This document shows, piece by piece, positions 1 through 7,782 of a DNA stretch of 34,417 bases. The notes beneath the pieces were generated by a model. It was not told the DNA's origin and ran no database searches. It saw nothing but the letters and a program-made list of their open reading frames with translations. Within the stretch, counting starts at the first letter, position 1; each line of letters begins with the position of its first letter. The stretch comes from a virus. Both the position numbers and the translations under genes were made by a program. Where the stretch lies: IMG/VR virus record IMGVR_UViG_3300020469_000134, positions 1-34,417 of that record; one strand, 5' to 3'.

Positions 1-1515
1 ATGGAAAAGAAAATACATGATCAGTTAGAAGAATCAAATGCAAACAAGCAACTTAGAGTTGCAGCATTTGAGTGTGCTCTTTTTGGCACAGGTATTATGA
101 AAGGTCCATTTGCTGTTGACAAAGAGTATCCTAATTGGGATGAAGAAGGTGAATACAAACCACGTATAAAAACTATGCCTCAAACATCTTCTGTATCTAT
201 ATGGAACTTCTATCCAGACCCTGATGCTGCTAACATGGATGAAGCAGAATACGTAGTTGAACGACACAAAATGTCACGTTCACAAATACGTTCTCTTAAA
301 AATAGACCTTTCTTTAGAAATAATTCTATTGATCAAGCAATCGGCTTAGGCGAATCCTACACTAAAGAGTGGTGGGAACAAGCTATGGAAGATGATGCTA
401 ATGAGAACAAAGCTCAACGATATGAAGTCTTAGAGTTCTGGGGTAATGTAGATACAGAAACTCTTAAAGATTATCAATTAGACATGCCTAAAGAGTTTAA
501 AGACTTAGACGAAGTTAGTGTTAATGTGTGGATTTGTAATGGACAAGTATTAAGATTAGTTCTTAATCCGTTTACTCCTAAAGTAATACCATACTATGCT
601 GTACCTTACGAAGTAAGTCCTTACAGTTTATTTGGTGTAGGTATTGCAGAAAACATGGACGATACTCAAACACTTATGAATGGCTTTATGCGTATGGCTG
701 TTGATAATGCAGCATTATCTGGTAACATGCTAATAGAAATTGATGAGACTAACTTAGTTCCCGGTCAAGAGCTTACAGTATATCCGGGTAAGGTCTTTCG
801 TAGACAAGGTGGAGCACCGGGTCAAGCTATCTTTGGCACTAAGTTTCCTAATGTAAGTAATGAGAACATGCAGATGTTCGATAAGGCAAGAGTATTAGCA
901 GATGAGTCAACTGGATTTCCATCTTTTGCACATGGTCAAACAGGCGTATCAGGGGTGGGCCGTACTGCTTCTGGTATTTCTATGCTTATGTCTGCTGCTA
1001 ACGGTAGCATACGTAATGTAGTCAAGAACATAGATGATTACTTACTTGGGCCACTAGCAAAATCTTTCTTTAATTTTAACATGCAATTTGACTTTGATGA
1101 AGAAATTAAAGGAGACCTAGATGTAAAAGCTCGTGGAACTGAAAGTCTTATGGCTAATGAAGTACGTAGTCAGAGACTTATGCAATTCCTTGGAGTTGTA
1201 CAAAATCCTGTACTTGCACCATTTGCTAAGATGGACTACATCATTCGTGAAATTGCTAAGTCTATGGACCTTGATCCTGACAAGTTGACAAACTCTATGT
1301 CAGATGCAGCAATACAAGCAGAGATACTTAAGAAGTTCCAAGCTGAGAATCCACCCCCAGAAGCCCCTGAAGGAGCACCACAACCCCAAGAGGGTGCTCC
1401 AGCAGGTGTACAGGCTCAAGACACACAAGGTAGTGGTGGCGGTAACATAGGCACAGGCTCAGTGCCACAACCACAGGAACCCGGCTTTAGTGCAAACAAA
1501 GGGCCAATGCAATGA
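1..1515 (+). CDS. Portal protein, 5'-truncated by window edge
   Basis: This is the phage portal, the dodecameric ring at the capsid vertex through which DNA is packaged and ejected. The visible 504 residues hold the typical portal core: a segment around residues 65-100 with a YPDPDA stretch followed by acidic residues and MSRSQIRSL, then a long conserved stem and wing region (about 195-380) containing VPYEVSPYSLFGVGIAENM and the GVGRTASGISMLM stretch. The tail (about 450-504) is rich in Pro, Gln and Gly and is probably disordered. Podovirus portals of this type usually exceed 600 residues, and the frame is open from the very first base, so I read the first ATG as internal and the N-terminus as missing. 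The stop overlaps the next start (ATGA). Identification rests on recognition of the family pattern, not on a search. Confidence 0.85.
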   Translation: MEKKIHDQLEESNANKQLRVAAFECALFGTGIMKGPFAVDKEYPNWDEEGEYKPRIKTMPQTSSVSIWNFYPDPDAANMDEAEYVVERHKMSRSQIRSLKNRPFFRNNSIDQAIGLGESYTKEWWEQAMEDDANENKAQRYEVLEFWGNVDTETLKDYQLDMPKEFKDLDEVSVNVWICNGQVLRLVLNPFTPKVIPYYAVPYEVSPYSLFGVGIAENMDDTQTLMNGFMRMAVDNAALSGNMLIEIDETNLVPGQELTVYPGKVFRRQGGAPGQAIFGTKFPNVSNENMQMFDKARVLADESTGFPSFAHGQTGVSGVGRTASGISMLMSAANGSIRNVVKNIDDYLLGPLAKSFFNFNMQFDFDEEIKGDLDVKARGTESLMANEVRSQRLMQFLGVVQNPVLAPFAKMDYIIREIAKSMDLDPDKLTNSMSDAAIQAEILKKFQAENPPPEAPEGAPQPQEGAPAGVQAQDTQGSGGGNIGTGSVPQPQEPGFSANKGPMQ

Positions 1516-1709
1516 ACAAAGCCGATTTAAAACTTGTGATAAATAATAAGCCACAGTGGGAGGCTATTCAAGAAGAGTTACATGTACGTATTGCCATGGC
1601 TCATAAAAGTCTAGAACAACACGACGAAGGCCCAGAGATATTTAGATTACAGGGTGAAGTAAGAGCACTACGTTCTTTGCTACAGCTTAGGGATAAAGTA
1701 AATGGCTGA
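1512..1709 (+). CDS. Small hypothetical protein between portal and polyvalent protein
   Basis: A 65-aa soluble protein of unknown function. Its start overlaps the portal stop (ATGA) and its stop region overlaps the next gene's ATG at 1702, so it is translationally coupled on both sides. That argues that it is a real gene rather than a chance frame. The sequence is predicted to be mostly helical, with an amphipathic C-terminal half (residues 32-62, FRLQGEVRALRSLLQLRDK) that could form a short coiled coil. Small helical proteins are often found just after the portal in podoviruses and may assist portal or scaffold assembly. That role is inference from position only. Confidence 0.7.
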   Translation: MNKADLKLVINNKPQWEAIQEELHVRIAMAHKSLEQHDEGPEIFRLQGEVRALRSLLQLRDKVNG

Positions 1710-4700
1710 AAAAACCAATCGTATAACAGCACATGGCAGACCTGTATGGAAAAGAAAAGACGGAAGTATTTATTCTGAGATAACAACTACATTTGAAACT
1801 CCTGATGGTATGTGGATTACTGCTCCAGCTGTAGATGAAAATGGAGATGTACTTAGTGATGAAGAGGTACGTGAACGTATCTATAGTAAGGGGTATCCAC
1901 CCAGAGATTTTATAACAGGTAAAGAACTACCTATTTTTGAAGATGTAACAATAGCAGAAGACTATGCTAATTGGAGGTCAACAAATGCTCTTAATAAAAA
2001 AGCCGTTGATAAAGGATATCCGGGTTTAAAAGAAGAACCCCTACCACCAGAAGAAACTGGCAAAGAATACCTAAAAAGAAAAATTAAACCTATTGTTGAT
2101 GAAGGTAAAGGTTTTTTTAATTATCTTACAAACCCACAACAACACTTTGGAACAGCACAATATAATCAAGGTGGTCTAATGTCTCGTCCTTCTATGCTAC
2201 CTTCTGCTGATGATGAGAAGCAGCCAAATCCAGAAAACAAGTTTGGTGATGTGCTAACAGAGTTTGCTAAAGAACCTTTTCAAGCAGCTAAAGATTCTTT
2301 TATGTCAGCTGGTAAAATAGAAACTAGTGATGATGAGTCTCAAACAATGAAAGCACTACGTCCTGTAAGACGTGCTGGAGACTACGTAGGAGATATGGCA
2401 ATGGCTGGTCTTAACTTAGCTGAGTCTGGTTATGGAGTTTTTGCTGGAGCTATGGGTGAGATATTTGGTCGTGGTACTAGTAGTGAAAAACGATTAGCTA
2501 AAGACATAATGGCTATGCCTGAAGCATTTGCTGCTATGGCTGGTGGTAAAAGTATAACTCAGCTAGACGATGCAATAGAAGAAGCATCTGCAGCTGTCTC
2601 AGAAATGTACAAAAGACGTAATATGGTGAACCCTAACTCACCTACACAGTTTAATAGTTTTAGTGGTATGCTACCACCTGCTTATGTTTATAACCCTGAG
2701 ATGGCAAGGTTTACTAAAGAGCAAGGTATTAGAGAGGATAGATTTGTAAATAGAGCTGGTGATATATCTTTTGTAGACCCTATTGGAGATGCTATCATGA
2801 ATCTAACTATACCTAAGAATGGTATTAAGGGATCAGATTTTTTAAAGCAACTAGAAAAAAGTCCATCTATATCTAACTCTCAAATTCCTTATTATAGAAT
2901 AGATAAAGATAAAAAATATACACGACGAGAACTAACGGATAGTGGTGTAGGCAGTGGTGAAATAACTCAATCAATAGCTCCTCAATCCCATGCATCTTAT
3001 CAAAGACAGGCTGATATAAATCATACAGGTTTTATGGGTGGTAATACAGAAATAGGCTATAAAAAAGTTGGTGAAACGGGTAGCCGTAGAGCAACAGCAG
3101 AAAGATATTTTGAAGACCCTGTATCATACCTACCAAGAACACCTTTCCCATATGATCCTAGTAGTGGAGACAAAGTATTTAGGTCTAAGTTACATCACTA
3201 TGGAGATGATAAAATATTTCACACTAGGTCAACAGTAATTAATGATACATCATTAGCATCATTTAGTGAACCCTCTTCTACTTTTAGAGAGGGTAAAGAA
3301 TATGATAGGTATGCAGCAATAACTACTGGCAACTACGAAGGAACTAATCCAAATAAACGTAAGGCACTAATACTTGATGAAATTCAATCAGACTACATAA
3401 GAGGAGGTTCAGTACCCGGATCACAGTATTCAAATGTAGGAGAAGTTTATGAAGCTGTTACAGGCACTCTACCTTTATATTTAAGAAAAAAAGGTTTTAG
3501 AGATGCAGATGATAGGTATCCTCTTGCTGATCTTGATGTTAAACTTAGCAGTGATCCTAAAGAATCTCAAAAAACTATGGATTTAATTAACGAAGCTATA
3601 GCAAAAATGTCTGGAGCACAAAATGCAAATGAAGATGTATTTAGTATAGAACTAGAGTATAGAAACAAGATTGCAAATACTATACCTGCTTATAGAAAAG
3701 CTAAAGAAGAAAATGATCTTTTAGCAGAAGATGATGAATCAGATGAAATGTTTCATCATTTACTTTCAGGTGATCTTGATGATAATATAGACTTGATGGA
3801 TAGTATTGATGAAAAACTTACGGACATACTACAATATTATAAAAATGAATATGTAGAAGCACTAGATGAATATAACAATACAAAAGCTAATGTTCCCGGT
3901 CCAATGAAAGAACAAGGTTCAGGTGCTTCGCAAGAACTTGCAGATAATGCTCTTAAGTCTATAATAGCTAGAGCTGCAGAACAAGGTATTGAAAGAATTA
4001 TTATACCTTCTGTAGACAAAATAAAACAAGCTAGAAATAAATTTTCAACTAAATTAAGTAATCCTCAAGACCCTAATGCAGATGTATTTAATAGACTTTA
4101 TGGTACATACCTTAATAAATCTATTGCTGACCTTGAAAAAAATTATCCTGTAACTGTGCATAGAGATGTTATTATACCCTATTCAAAAGAAAGTATGGAC
4201 CCTTTTCACAATATTTCAACGGACGAATTAGATAAACATCCACTATTAAATGCTATATATGAAAATCGAAAACTTGCTCGTACTGGTAATATAGATGCAA
4301 TCAAAGAAGATTCATTATTTACAGCCGATAATTTTAAAAGTGATAAAGGTATAATTATAGATATAAGTAAAGCTGCAGAACAATACGACTTAACTAGACC
4401 TAGATTTGGTGGAGAAAGAGTACCACCGTCTAAATCTTCTGCAGAAAAGTTAGGCTTTACTGAAGATGTATTTCATTATTCTAGGTCAAGTGAATTAAAA
4501 GGTGATAAATTTAAGACAGACTTTAATGAATTTGAGGGTGGAGCTAATTCTCCTTTAGGTAGATTTTTAAGTAGCTCATCTACTGGTGATGATTTACTAG
4601 ATTCATTAGGTGTTCATGTAGGTACTAAACAAGCTGCAGAAGATAGATTTAAAGCTGTTGGTAGAATAAATCTAGATAATCAAGGCACAACTTTACCACT

Positions 4701-5118
4701 AAAAGCTAGAACTGATAAACCATTAGAGCTAGGCTATCTTAACGAAGAAACAGGAAATAGACTTGTTGCAGAGGAAGATGAAGTAAAAAACTGGTTAAAT
4801 CAAAAAATATCTGAAAAAAGAAAAGAACTTGCTAGTAGCAGTAATACAAATATGCAAAAACTTGCTGAAACAATGTCTAATGCAGAGGCTGTTAAATTAG
4901 TCAGACAAGAGCTAGCTAGTGAAGGTTATACACACATACCTTATAGAAACATAGTAGAAGATGAAGGTAGTATAAGTTATATAATGCTTACTGATAGAGG
5001 TACTGCTGTAGATGGTGCACAAGATAACTCTGCAGTTCTACGTAGCAGATTTGCTAAGTTTAATCCAGATAGAGTAAAAGAACCAGAGATAGGTAAACAC
5101 CAAGGAGGACTAATTTAA
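1702..5118 (+). CDS. Large polyvalent protein with ADP-ribosyltransferase-like C-terminal region
   Basis: An 1138-aa multidomain protein, one of the large polyvalent phage proteins thought to travel in the virion and enter the host with the DNA. What can be seen: a GGLM motif at 157-160 in a low-complexity linker; a hydrophobic, Ala/Gly/Met-rich patch around 230-255; an LDEIQSD motif at 558-564, with a partner segment near 750-775 (ARAAEQGIERIIIP), as in polyvalent-associated domains; and, at about 921-1040, VFHYSRS followed by LGVHVGTKQAAEDRF (969 onward) and a PLELGYL segment. That last arrangement matches ADP-ribosyltransferase-type domains of polyvalent proteins, in which the HYS/HGS strand and the GxHxGT turn hold NAD. 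It ends with a second GGL motif (HQGGLI). Activity is unproven. The start overlaps the previous gene and the stop overlaps the next (TAATG), so it sits in the head operon. Confidence 0.65.
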   Translation: MAEKTNRITAHGRPVWKRKDGSIYSEITTTFETPDGMWITAPAVDENGDVLSDEEVRERIYSKGYPPRDFITGKELPIFEDVTIAEDYANWRSTNALNKKAVDKGYPGLKEEPLPPEETGKEYLKRKIKPIVDEGKGFFNYLTNPQQHFGTAQYNQGGLMSRPSMLPSADDEKQPNPENKFGDVLTEFAKEPFQAAKDSFMSAGKIETSDDESQTMKALRPVRRAGDYVGDMAMAGLNLAESGYGVFAGAMGEIFGRGTSSEKRLAKDIMAMPEAFAAMAGGKSITQLDDAIEEASAAVSEMYKRRNMVNPNSPTQFNSFSGMLPPAYVYNPEMARFTKEQGIREDRFVNRAGDISFVDPIGDAIMNLTIPKNGIKGSDFLKQLEKSPSISNSQIPYYRIDKDKKYTRRELTDSGVGSGEITQSIAPQSHASYQRQADINHTGFMGGNTEIGYKKVGETGSRRATAERYFEDPVSYLPRTPFPYDPSSGDKVFRSKLHHYGDDKIFHTRSTVINDTSLASFSEPSSTFREGKEYDRYAAITTGNYEGTNPNKRKALILDEIQSDYIRGGSVPGSQYSNVGEVYEAVTGTLPLYLRKKGFRDADDRYPLADLDVKLSSDPKESQKTMDLINEAIAKMSGAQNANEDVFSIELEYRNKIANTIPAYRKAKEENDLLAEDDESDEMFHHLLSGDLDDNIDLMDSIDEKLTDILQYYKNEYVEALDEYNNTKANVPGPMKEQGSGASQELADNALKSIIARAAEQGIERIIIPSVDKIKQARNKFSTKLSNPQDPNADVFNRLYGTYLNKSIADLEKNYPVTVHRDVIIPYSKESMDPFHNISTDELDKHPLLNAIYENRKLARTGNIDAIKEDSLFTADNFKSDKGIIIDISKAAEQYDLTRPRFGGERVPPSKSSAEKLGFTEDVFHYSRSSELKGDKFKTDFNEFEGGANSPLGRFLSSSSTGDDLLDSLGVHVGTKQAAEDRFKAVGRINLDNQGTTLPLKARTDKPLELGYLNEETGNRLVAEEDEVKNWLNQKISEKRKELASSSNTNMQKLAETMSNAEAVKLVRQELASEGYTHIPYRNIVEDEGSISYIMLTDRGTAVDGAQDNSAVLRSRFAKFNPDRVKEPEIGKHQGGLI

Positions 5119-6614
5119 TGCAGGAACAAATGGAAATGGCCTTTACGAAAAAGGGTGGTATGAAAGACGATGGTATGGATAGAGACCCTGTAAGTGGTAA
5201 TGATATTCCTGTCGGCTCTACAGCAAAAGAAGTACGAGATGATATACCTGCTATGCTTTCTGAAGGTGAGTACGTAGTACCTGCAGATGTAGTACAATAC
5301 TATGGCGTAAAAATGTTTGAAGATTTACGTATTCAAGCAAAATTAGGCTTGCAAGATATGGAAAACAATGGTAGAATTGGTGGTGAGCCTGTTGATGAAG
5401 ACTTAGGGGATGACGAACAAGCTGTTCTTATGGAAATTATGCAGATGAATACTGGTGGTGTAGTTGGAAATAACAGCTTACAAAACCCTACTGGACCTGA
5501 AGGACTAGAAGGTGATGCTCTAAGACAGTATGCACTATCTCCAACACAGTCATCGTACATAACACCGGGAGCTTTGCAGATTGAAGCTGCTACTGCACCA
5601 CGTTTCTCTGCAGCACAACCACCTGATGAGACTGTACCAGTATGTCCAGCAGGTCAAGTCTTTGACAAAGAAAAAAATATGTGTGTCCCTATAGAGACAC
5701 CTGCAGTTAATAGAGGTAATGATGATCCTAATCATCCTTTATATAATCAACAACAAGTAGAAAAAACTCCTTGGCATGAAAAGATGGATTGGGAAAATCC
5801 TATGGATTATTATCAAAACATCTTTGAACCTAAAGGTATAAATCCAAATAAGATTGTAGGAGGTTTAGGTATAGCTGTAGGAGGACCAGTTGGTGCTATA
5901 ATAGCAGGTATGTCTCAGGTAAGTCTTGTTGAAAACATTGCACAAATGCGAGGTACTGCTATGATGTACCGAGCAGCTGGAGAAACAGAGTTAGCAAATG
6001 CACTACTTAAAAAATCTGATGCTTATGTTGCTGCAGGTTCTAGACTTATGAAAGGTTTAGATAAGTTTGGAGATTCTGATGGATCAATGTGGTTTAGTTT
6101 ATTAAGTAAATCTATTGGCGGTCCAGATGTAGATGCTCTTATGAAAGCTGGTAAGATTGATGATATTAATGCTCATCTAGATTCACTGTCTGGAGCAGAA
6201 AGACGTATATTTAAAAACTATTTAGCTCAACAAGGTTTTGGCAAAGCTGTTGCTAAAGCTGTTGCTAAAACTCCTAGAGTTATAACAGCTAAAGAAAAAG
6301 CAGAACGTAAGAAAATTGCATCTGATTTACAAACTGCAAATATAGAAAGAAATCGTAATAAAGATAATAGACCAAGCCTAGCCGAACGAGCTGCTGCTGG
6401 GTTTGCTAGCAAAGCATCACAAGGAACTGCTACTCAAAAAGAAAAAGCAAAGTCTCTTGCTAAAGCTAAAAATATTTCTAAAACAACAGCAGAAAAATTA
6501 TCAGGTTCTCAAATGAAATCTGGAAGTGGTATAGGAGAAGGAGCAGGAGGTTCTAACTATGCAGGGCCAATGAACAAAGGCGGCTTAATGACTAAAAAGA
6601 AACAACAACGATAA
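5118..6614 (+). CDS. Conserved marine-phage structural protein with DPVSGN/EGEYVVPADV motif
   Basis: A 498-aa protein of unknown function, probably a virion or ejection component. The N-terminal 80 residues contain RDPVSGNDIPVGS, then EVRDDIPAMLSEGEYVVPAD, then YYGVKMFEDLR. I recognise this block as recurring, uncharacterised, in marine phage proteins. A two-cysteine motif, C176-PAGQVFD-x5-C189-VP, follows. Residues about 245-268 are Gly/Ala/Ile-rich (VGGLGIAVGGPVGAIIAG) and could insert into a membrane. The C-terminal 100 residues are Lys/Ala-rich and basic, ending in MNKGGLMTKKKQQR, which suggests DNA contact. Translation is coupled to the upstream gene (TAATG), with a strong AAGGAGG upstream. 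An alternative start at the MAF eight residues in cannot be excluded. Confidence 0.6.
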   Translation: MQEQMEMAFTKKGGMKDDGMDRDPVSGNDIPVGSTAKEVRDDIPAMLSEGEYVVPADVVQYYGVKMFEDLRIQAKLGLQDMENNGRIGGEPVDEDLGDDEQAVLMEIMQMNTGGVVGNNSLQNPTGPEGLEGDALRQYALSPTQSSYITPGALQIEAATAPRFSAAQPPDETVPVCPAGQVFDKEKNMCVPIETPAVNRGNDDPNHPLYNQQQVEKTPWHEKMDWENPMDYYQNIFEPKGINPNKIVGGLGIAVGGPVGAIIAGMSQVSLVENIAQMRGTAMMYRAAGETELANALLKKSDAYVAAGSRLMKGLDKFGDSDGSMWFSLLSKSIGGPDVDALMKAGKIDDINAHLDSLSGAERRIFKNYLAQQGFGKAVAKAVAKTPRVITAKEKAERKKIASDLQTANIERNRNKDNRPSLAERAAAGFASKASQGTATQKEKAKSLAKAKNISKTTAEKLSGSQMKSGSGIGEGAGGSNYAGPMNKGGLMTKKKQQR

Positions 6615-6620
6615 GGCTAC

Positions 6621-6634
6621 TCAGCTACGGCTGA
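6621..6634 (+). other. UNCG-type RNA hairpin between two head genes
   Basis: A perfect 5-bp stem (TCAGC/GCTGA) closes a TACG loop, giving the unusually stable C(UACG)G tetraloop in RNA. It lies between the stop at 6614 and the scaffold ribosome site (AAGGAGA near 6643-6649). No T-run follows, so it is not an intrinsic terminator. A role in mRNA stability or processing is possible. Confidence 0.45.
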
Positions 6635-6655
6635 CCCCAACATAAGGAGAATAAT

Positions 6656-7540
6656 ATGCCTGAACTAGCAGAAGTACAACCAACTAAAGTGGCAGGATTT
6701 GTCAATAGAGGTACAAACTTTCAAAGCAGACGTAAACGTATAGAAGAAGAAGAAGAGGAGGTTAAACGACTTGAGTCAGGAGAAACTGAAGAACAAGAAG
6801 AAGAAGAAGTTACCCAAGAAACAAAGGCCGATTCAGATAATGAAGAAGAGGCGATATCTCCAGAAGAAAAATCGTTTAAAAAACGATACGGTGATCTAAG
6901 ACGTCACATGCAACAGAAAGAAAAAGATTGGGAAGAGAAGTTTGAAGCTCTTGAAAATCGTGTTACTAGAGAAGGCATAGTCCCACCTAAGTCTGATGAA
7001 GACATTGAAGCATGGGCAAAGCAATATCCAGATGTAGCTGGCATTGTTGAAACTATTGCATCTAAAAAAGCTCAAGAGATGTTTAGCAAAGCTGATGCAC
7101 GTCTAAAAGAAATTGATGAAGTACAGCTTGAGGCTGAACGTCTTAAGTCTGAAGCTAAGATTAAAGAGTCTCATTCAGACTTTATAGACTTACGTAACTC
7201 TGATGAGTTCCATAACTGGGCAGATGAACAACCTAAGTGGGTTAGAGATGCACTATATGAAAACTCGGATGATCCTGCTTCTGTTGTAAGAGTTATTGAT
7301 CTATATAAAATAGATAAAGGACTTACTAAGAATGATAAAAAAGCAAACACTAAAGCAGCAGCATCCGTTGTTAGTAAGTCTAATAAGGCTAAAGTTTCTT
7401 CAGATGAGTCTGAAGGATATCTTAAAGAATCACAAGTAGCTAAAATGTCTGACAAAGAGTTTGAAAGATTAGCTGATGAAATTAATGATGCTATCCGTAG
7501 TGGTAAATTCATTTACGATATATCTGGTAAAGCCAGATAA
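6656..7540 (+). CDS. Capsid scaffolding protein
   Basis: A 294-aa protein with the character and position of a podovirus scaffold, which guides coat assembly around the portal and then leaves or is degraded. Residues about 28-75 are extremely acidic (runs of Glu), residues 80-180 are charged and predicted to be coiled coil (KKRYGDLRRHMQQKEKDW and onward), and the C-terminus (about 225-294) is basic and Ser/Lys-rich, ending GKFIYDISGKAR, typical of a coat-binding helix. It lies directly upstream of the major capsid gene. The ribosome site AAGGAGA is 6-7 nt before the ATG. Function is inferred from composition and synteny, because scaffold sequences are poorly conserved. Confidence 0.75.
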   Translation: MPELAEVQPTKVAGFVNRGTNFQSRRKRIEEEEEEVKRLESGETEEQEEEEVTQETKADSDNEEEAISPEEKSFKKRYGDLRRHMQQKEKDWEEKFEALENRVTREGIVPPKSDEDIEAWAKQYPDVAGIVETIASKKAQEMFSKADARLKEIDEVQLEAERLKSEAKIKESHSDFIDLRNSDEFHNWADEQPKWVRDALYENSDDPASVVRVIDLYKIDKGLTKNDKKANTKAAASVVSKSNKAKVSSDESEGYLKESQVAKMSDKEFERLADEINDAIRSGKFIYDISGKAR

Positions 7541-7544
7541 ACTG

Positions 7545-7572
7545 TTGACAAATAAAAAGTTAGCAGTATAAC
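7545..7572 (+). promoter_or_regulatory. Sigma70-like promoter for the major capsid gene
   Basis: TTGACA (7545-7550), a perfect -35, is followed after 16 nt by TATAAC (7567-7572), five of six bases of the -10 consensus. It starts 5 nt after the scaffold stop, in the only large gap on the plus strand. The core AGTATAACTAGG and the same 16-nt spacing recur on the other strand at 34201-34228 ahead of the MazG/RNR operon, which makes chance less likely. Confidence 0.6.
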
Positions 7573-7582
7573 TAGGGACATA

Positions 7583-7614
7583 GACAAAAAGCCTCAAAAG
7601 ACTACCTTTTTGTC
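7583..7614 (+). repeat. Inverted repeat (9-bp stem) in capsid leader
   Basis: GACAAAAAG pairs exactly with CTTTTTGTC across a 14-nt loop. It lies just downstream of the predicted transcription start. The stem is AT-rich and ends in T-run plus GTC rather than a bare T-run, so it could be a weak attenuator for read-through from the scaffold gene, a 5'-stabilising hairpin, or a protein-binding site. Confidence 0.4.
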
Positions 7615-7782
7615 ACAGTCTATTTTCCAAAAGTCTAAACGAATAAAGAACTACCTGTTCAAGTAAAGGCCCAGTAGCTATAAGGTAGGCCAACCTACTA
7701 GCATCTGCACCCTAGAAAATGTAACAGCCTCTTGTAATGTGTTTAGTTTTGTAACCCCAAAGCCAAACAGGAGGAATTTACT

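Larger units (their letters stand above)
7541..7782 (+). other. 242-nt non-coding leader upstream of the capsid gene
   Basis: This is the largest intergenic stretch. It contains the promoter at its left end, a 9-bp inverted repeat (7583-7591 with 7606-7614) and a second hairpin (GTAGG-ccaa-CCTAC, 7685-7698). At its right end AGGAGG (7769-7774) lies 8 nt before the capsid ATG. I found no coding frame or tRNA in it. A transcript from the promoter would carry about 200 nt of untranslated leader, long enough to stabilise the coat mRNA or control its translation. Confidence 0.6.

Noticed and set aside
1-60. First ATG as the true portal start
   Set aside because: The frame is open from base 1, and the protein would lack the N-terminal part expected for podovirus portals; no upstream sequence is available to show a ribosome site.
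7171-7512. 113-aa open frame antisense to the scaffold gene
   Set aside because: Leu/Ser-rich shadow of the Glu/Lys/Asp-rich scaffold codons; no independent support.
7545-7585. T7-type single-subunit polymerase promoter
   Set aside because: The shared core has a clear -35/-10 arrangement with 16-nt spacing and does not match the known T7-like consensus; a phage polymerase of different specificity cannot be fully excluded.
7541-7782. tRNA gene in the capsid leader (a GTTCAAG string at about 7657)
   Set aside because: The T-loop-like string is not flanked by a 5-bp stem, and no acceptor or anticodon arm can be drawn.
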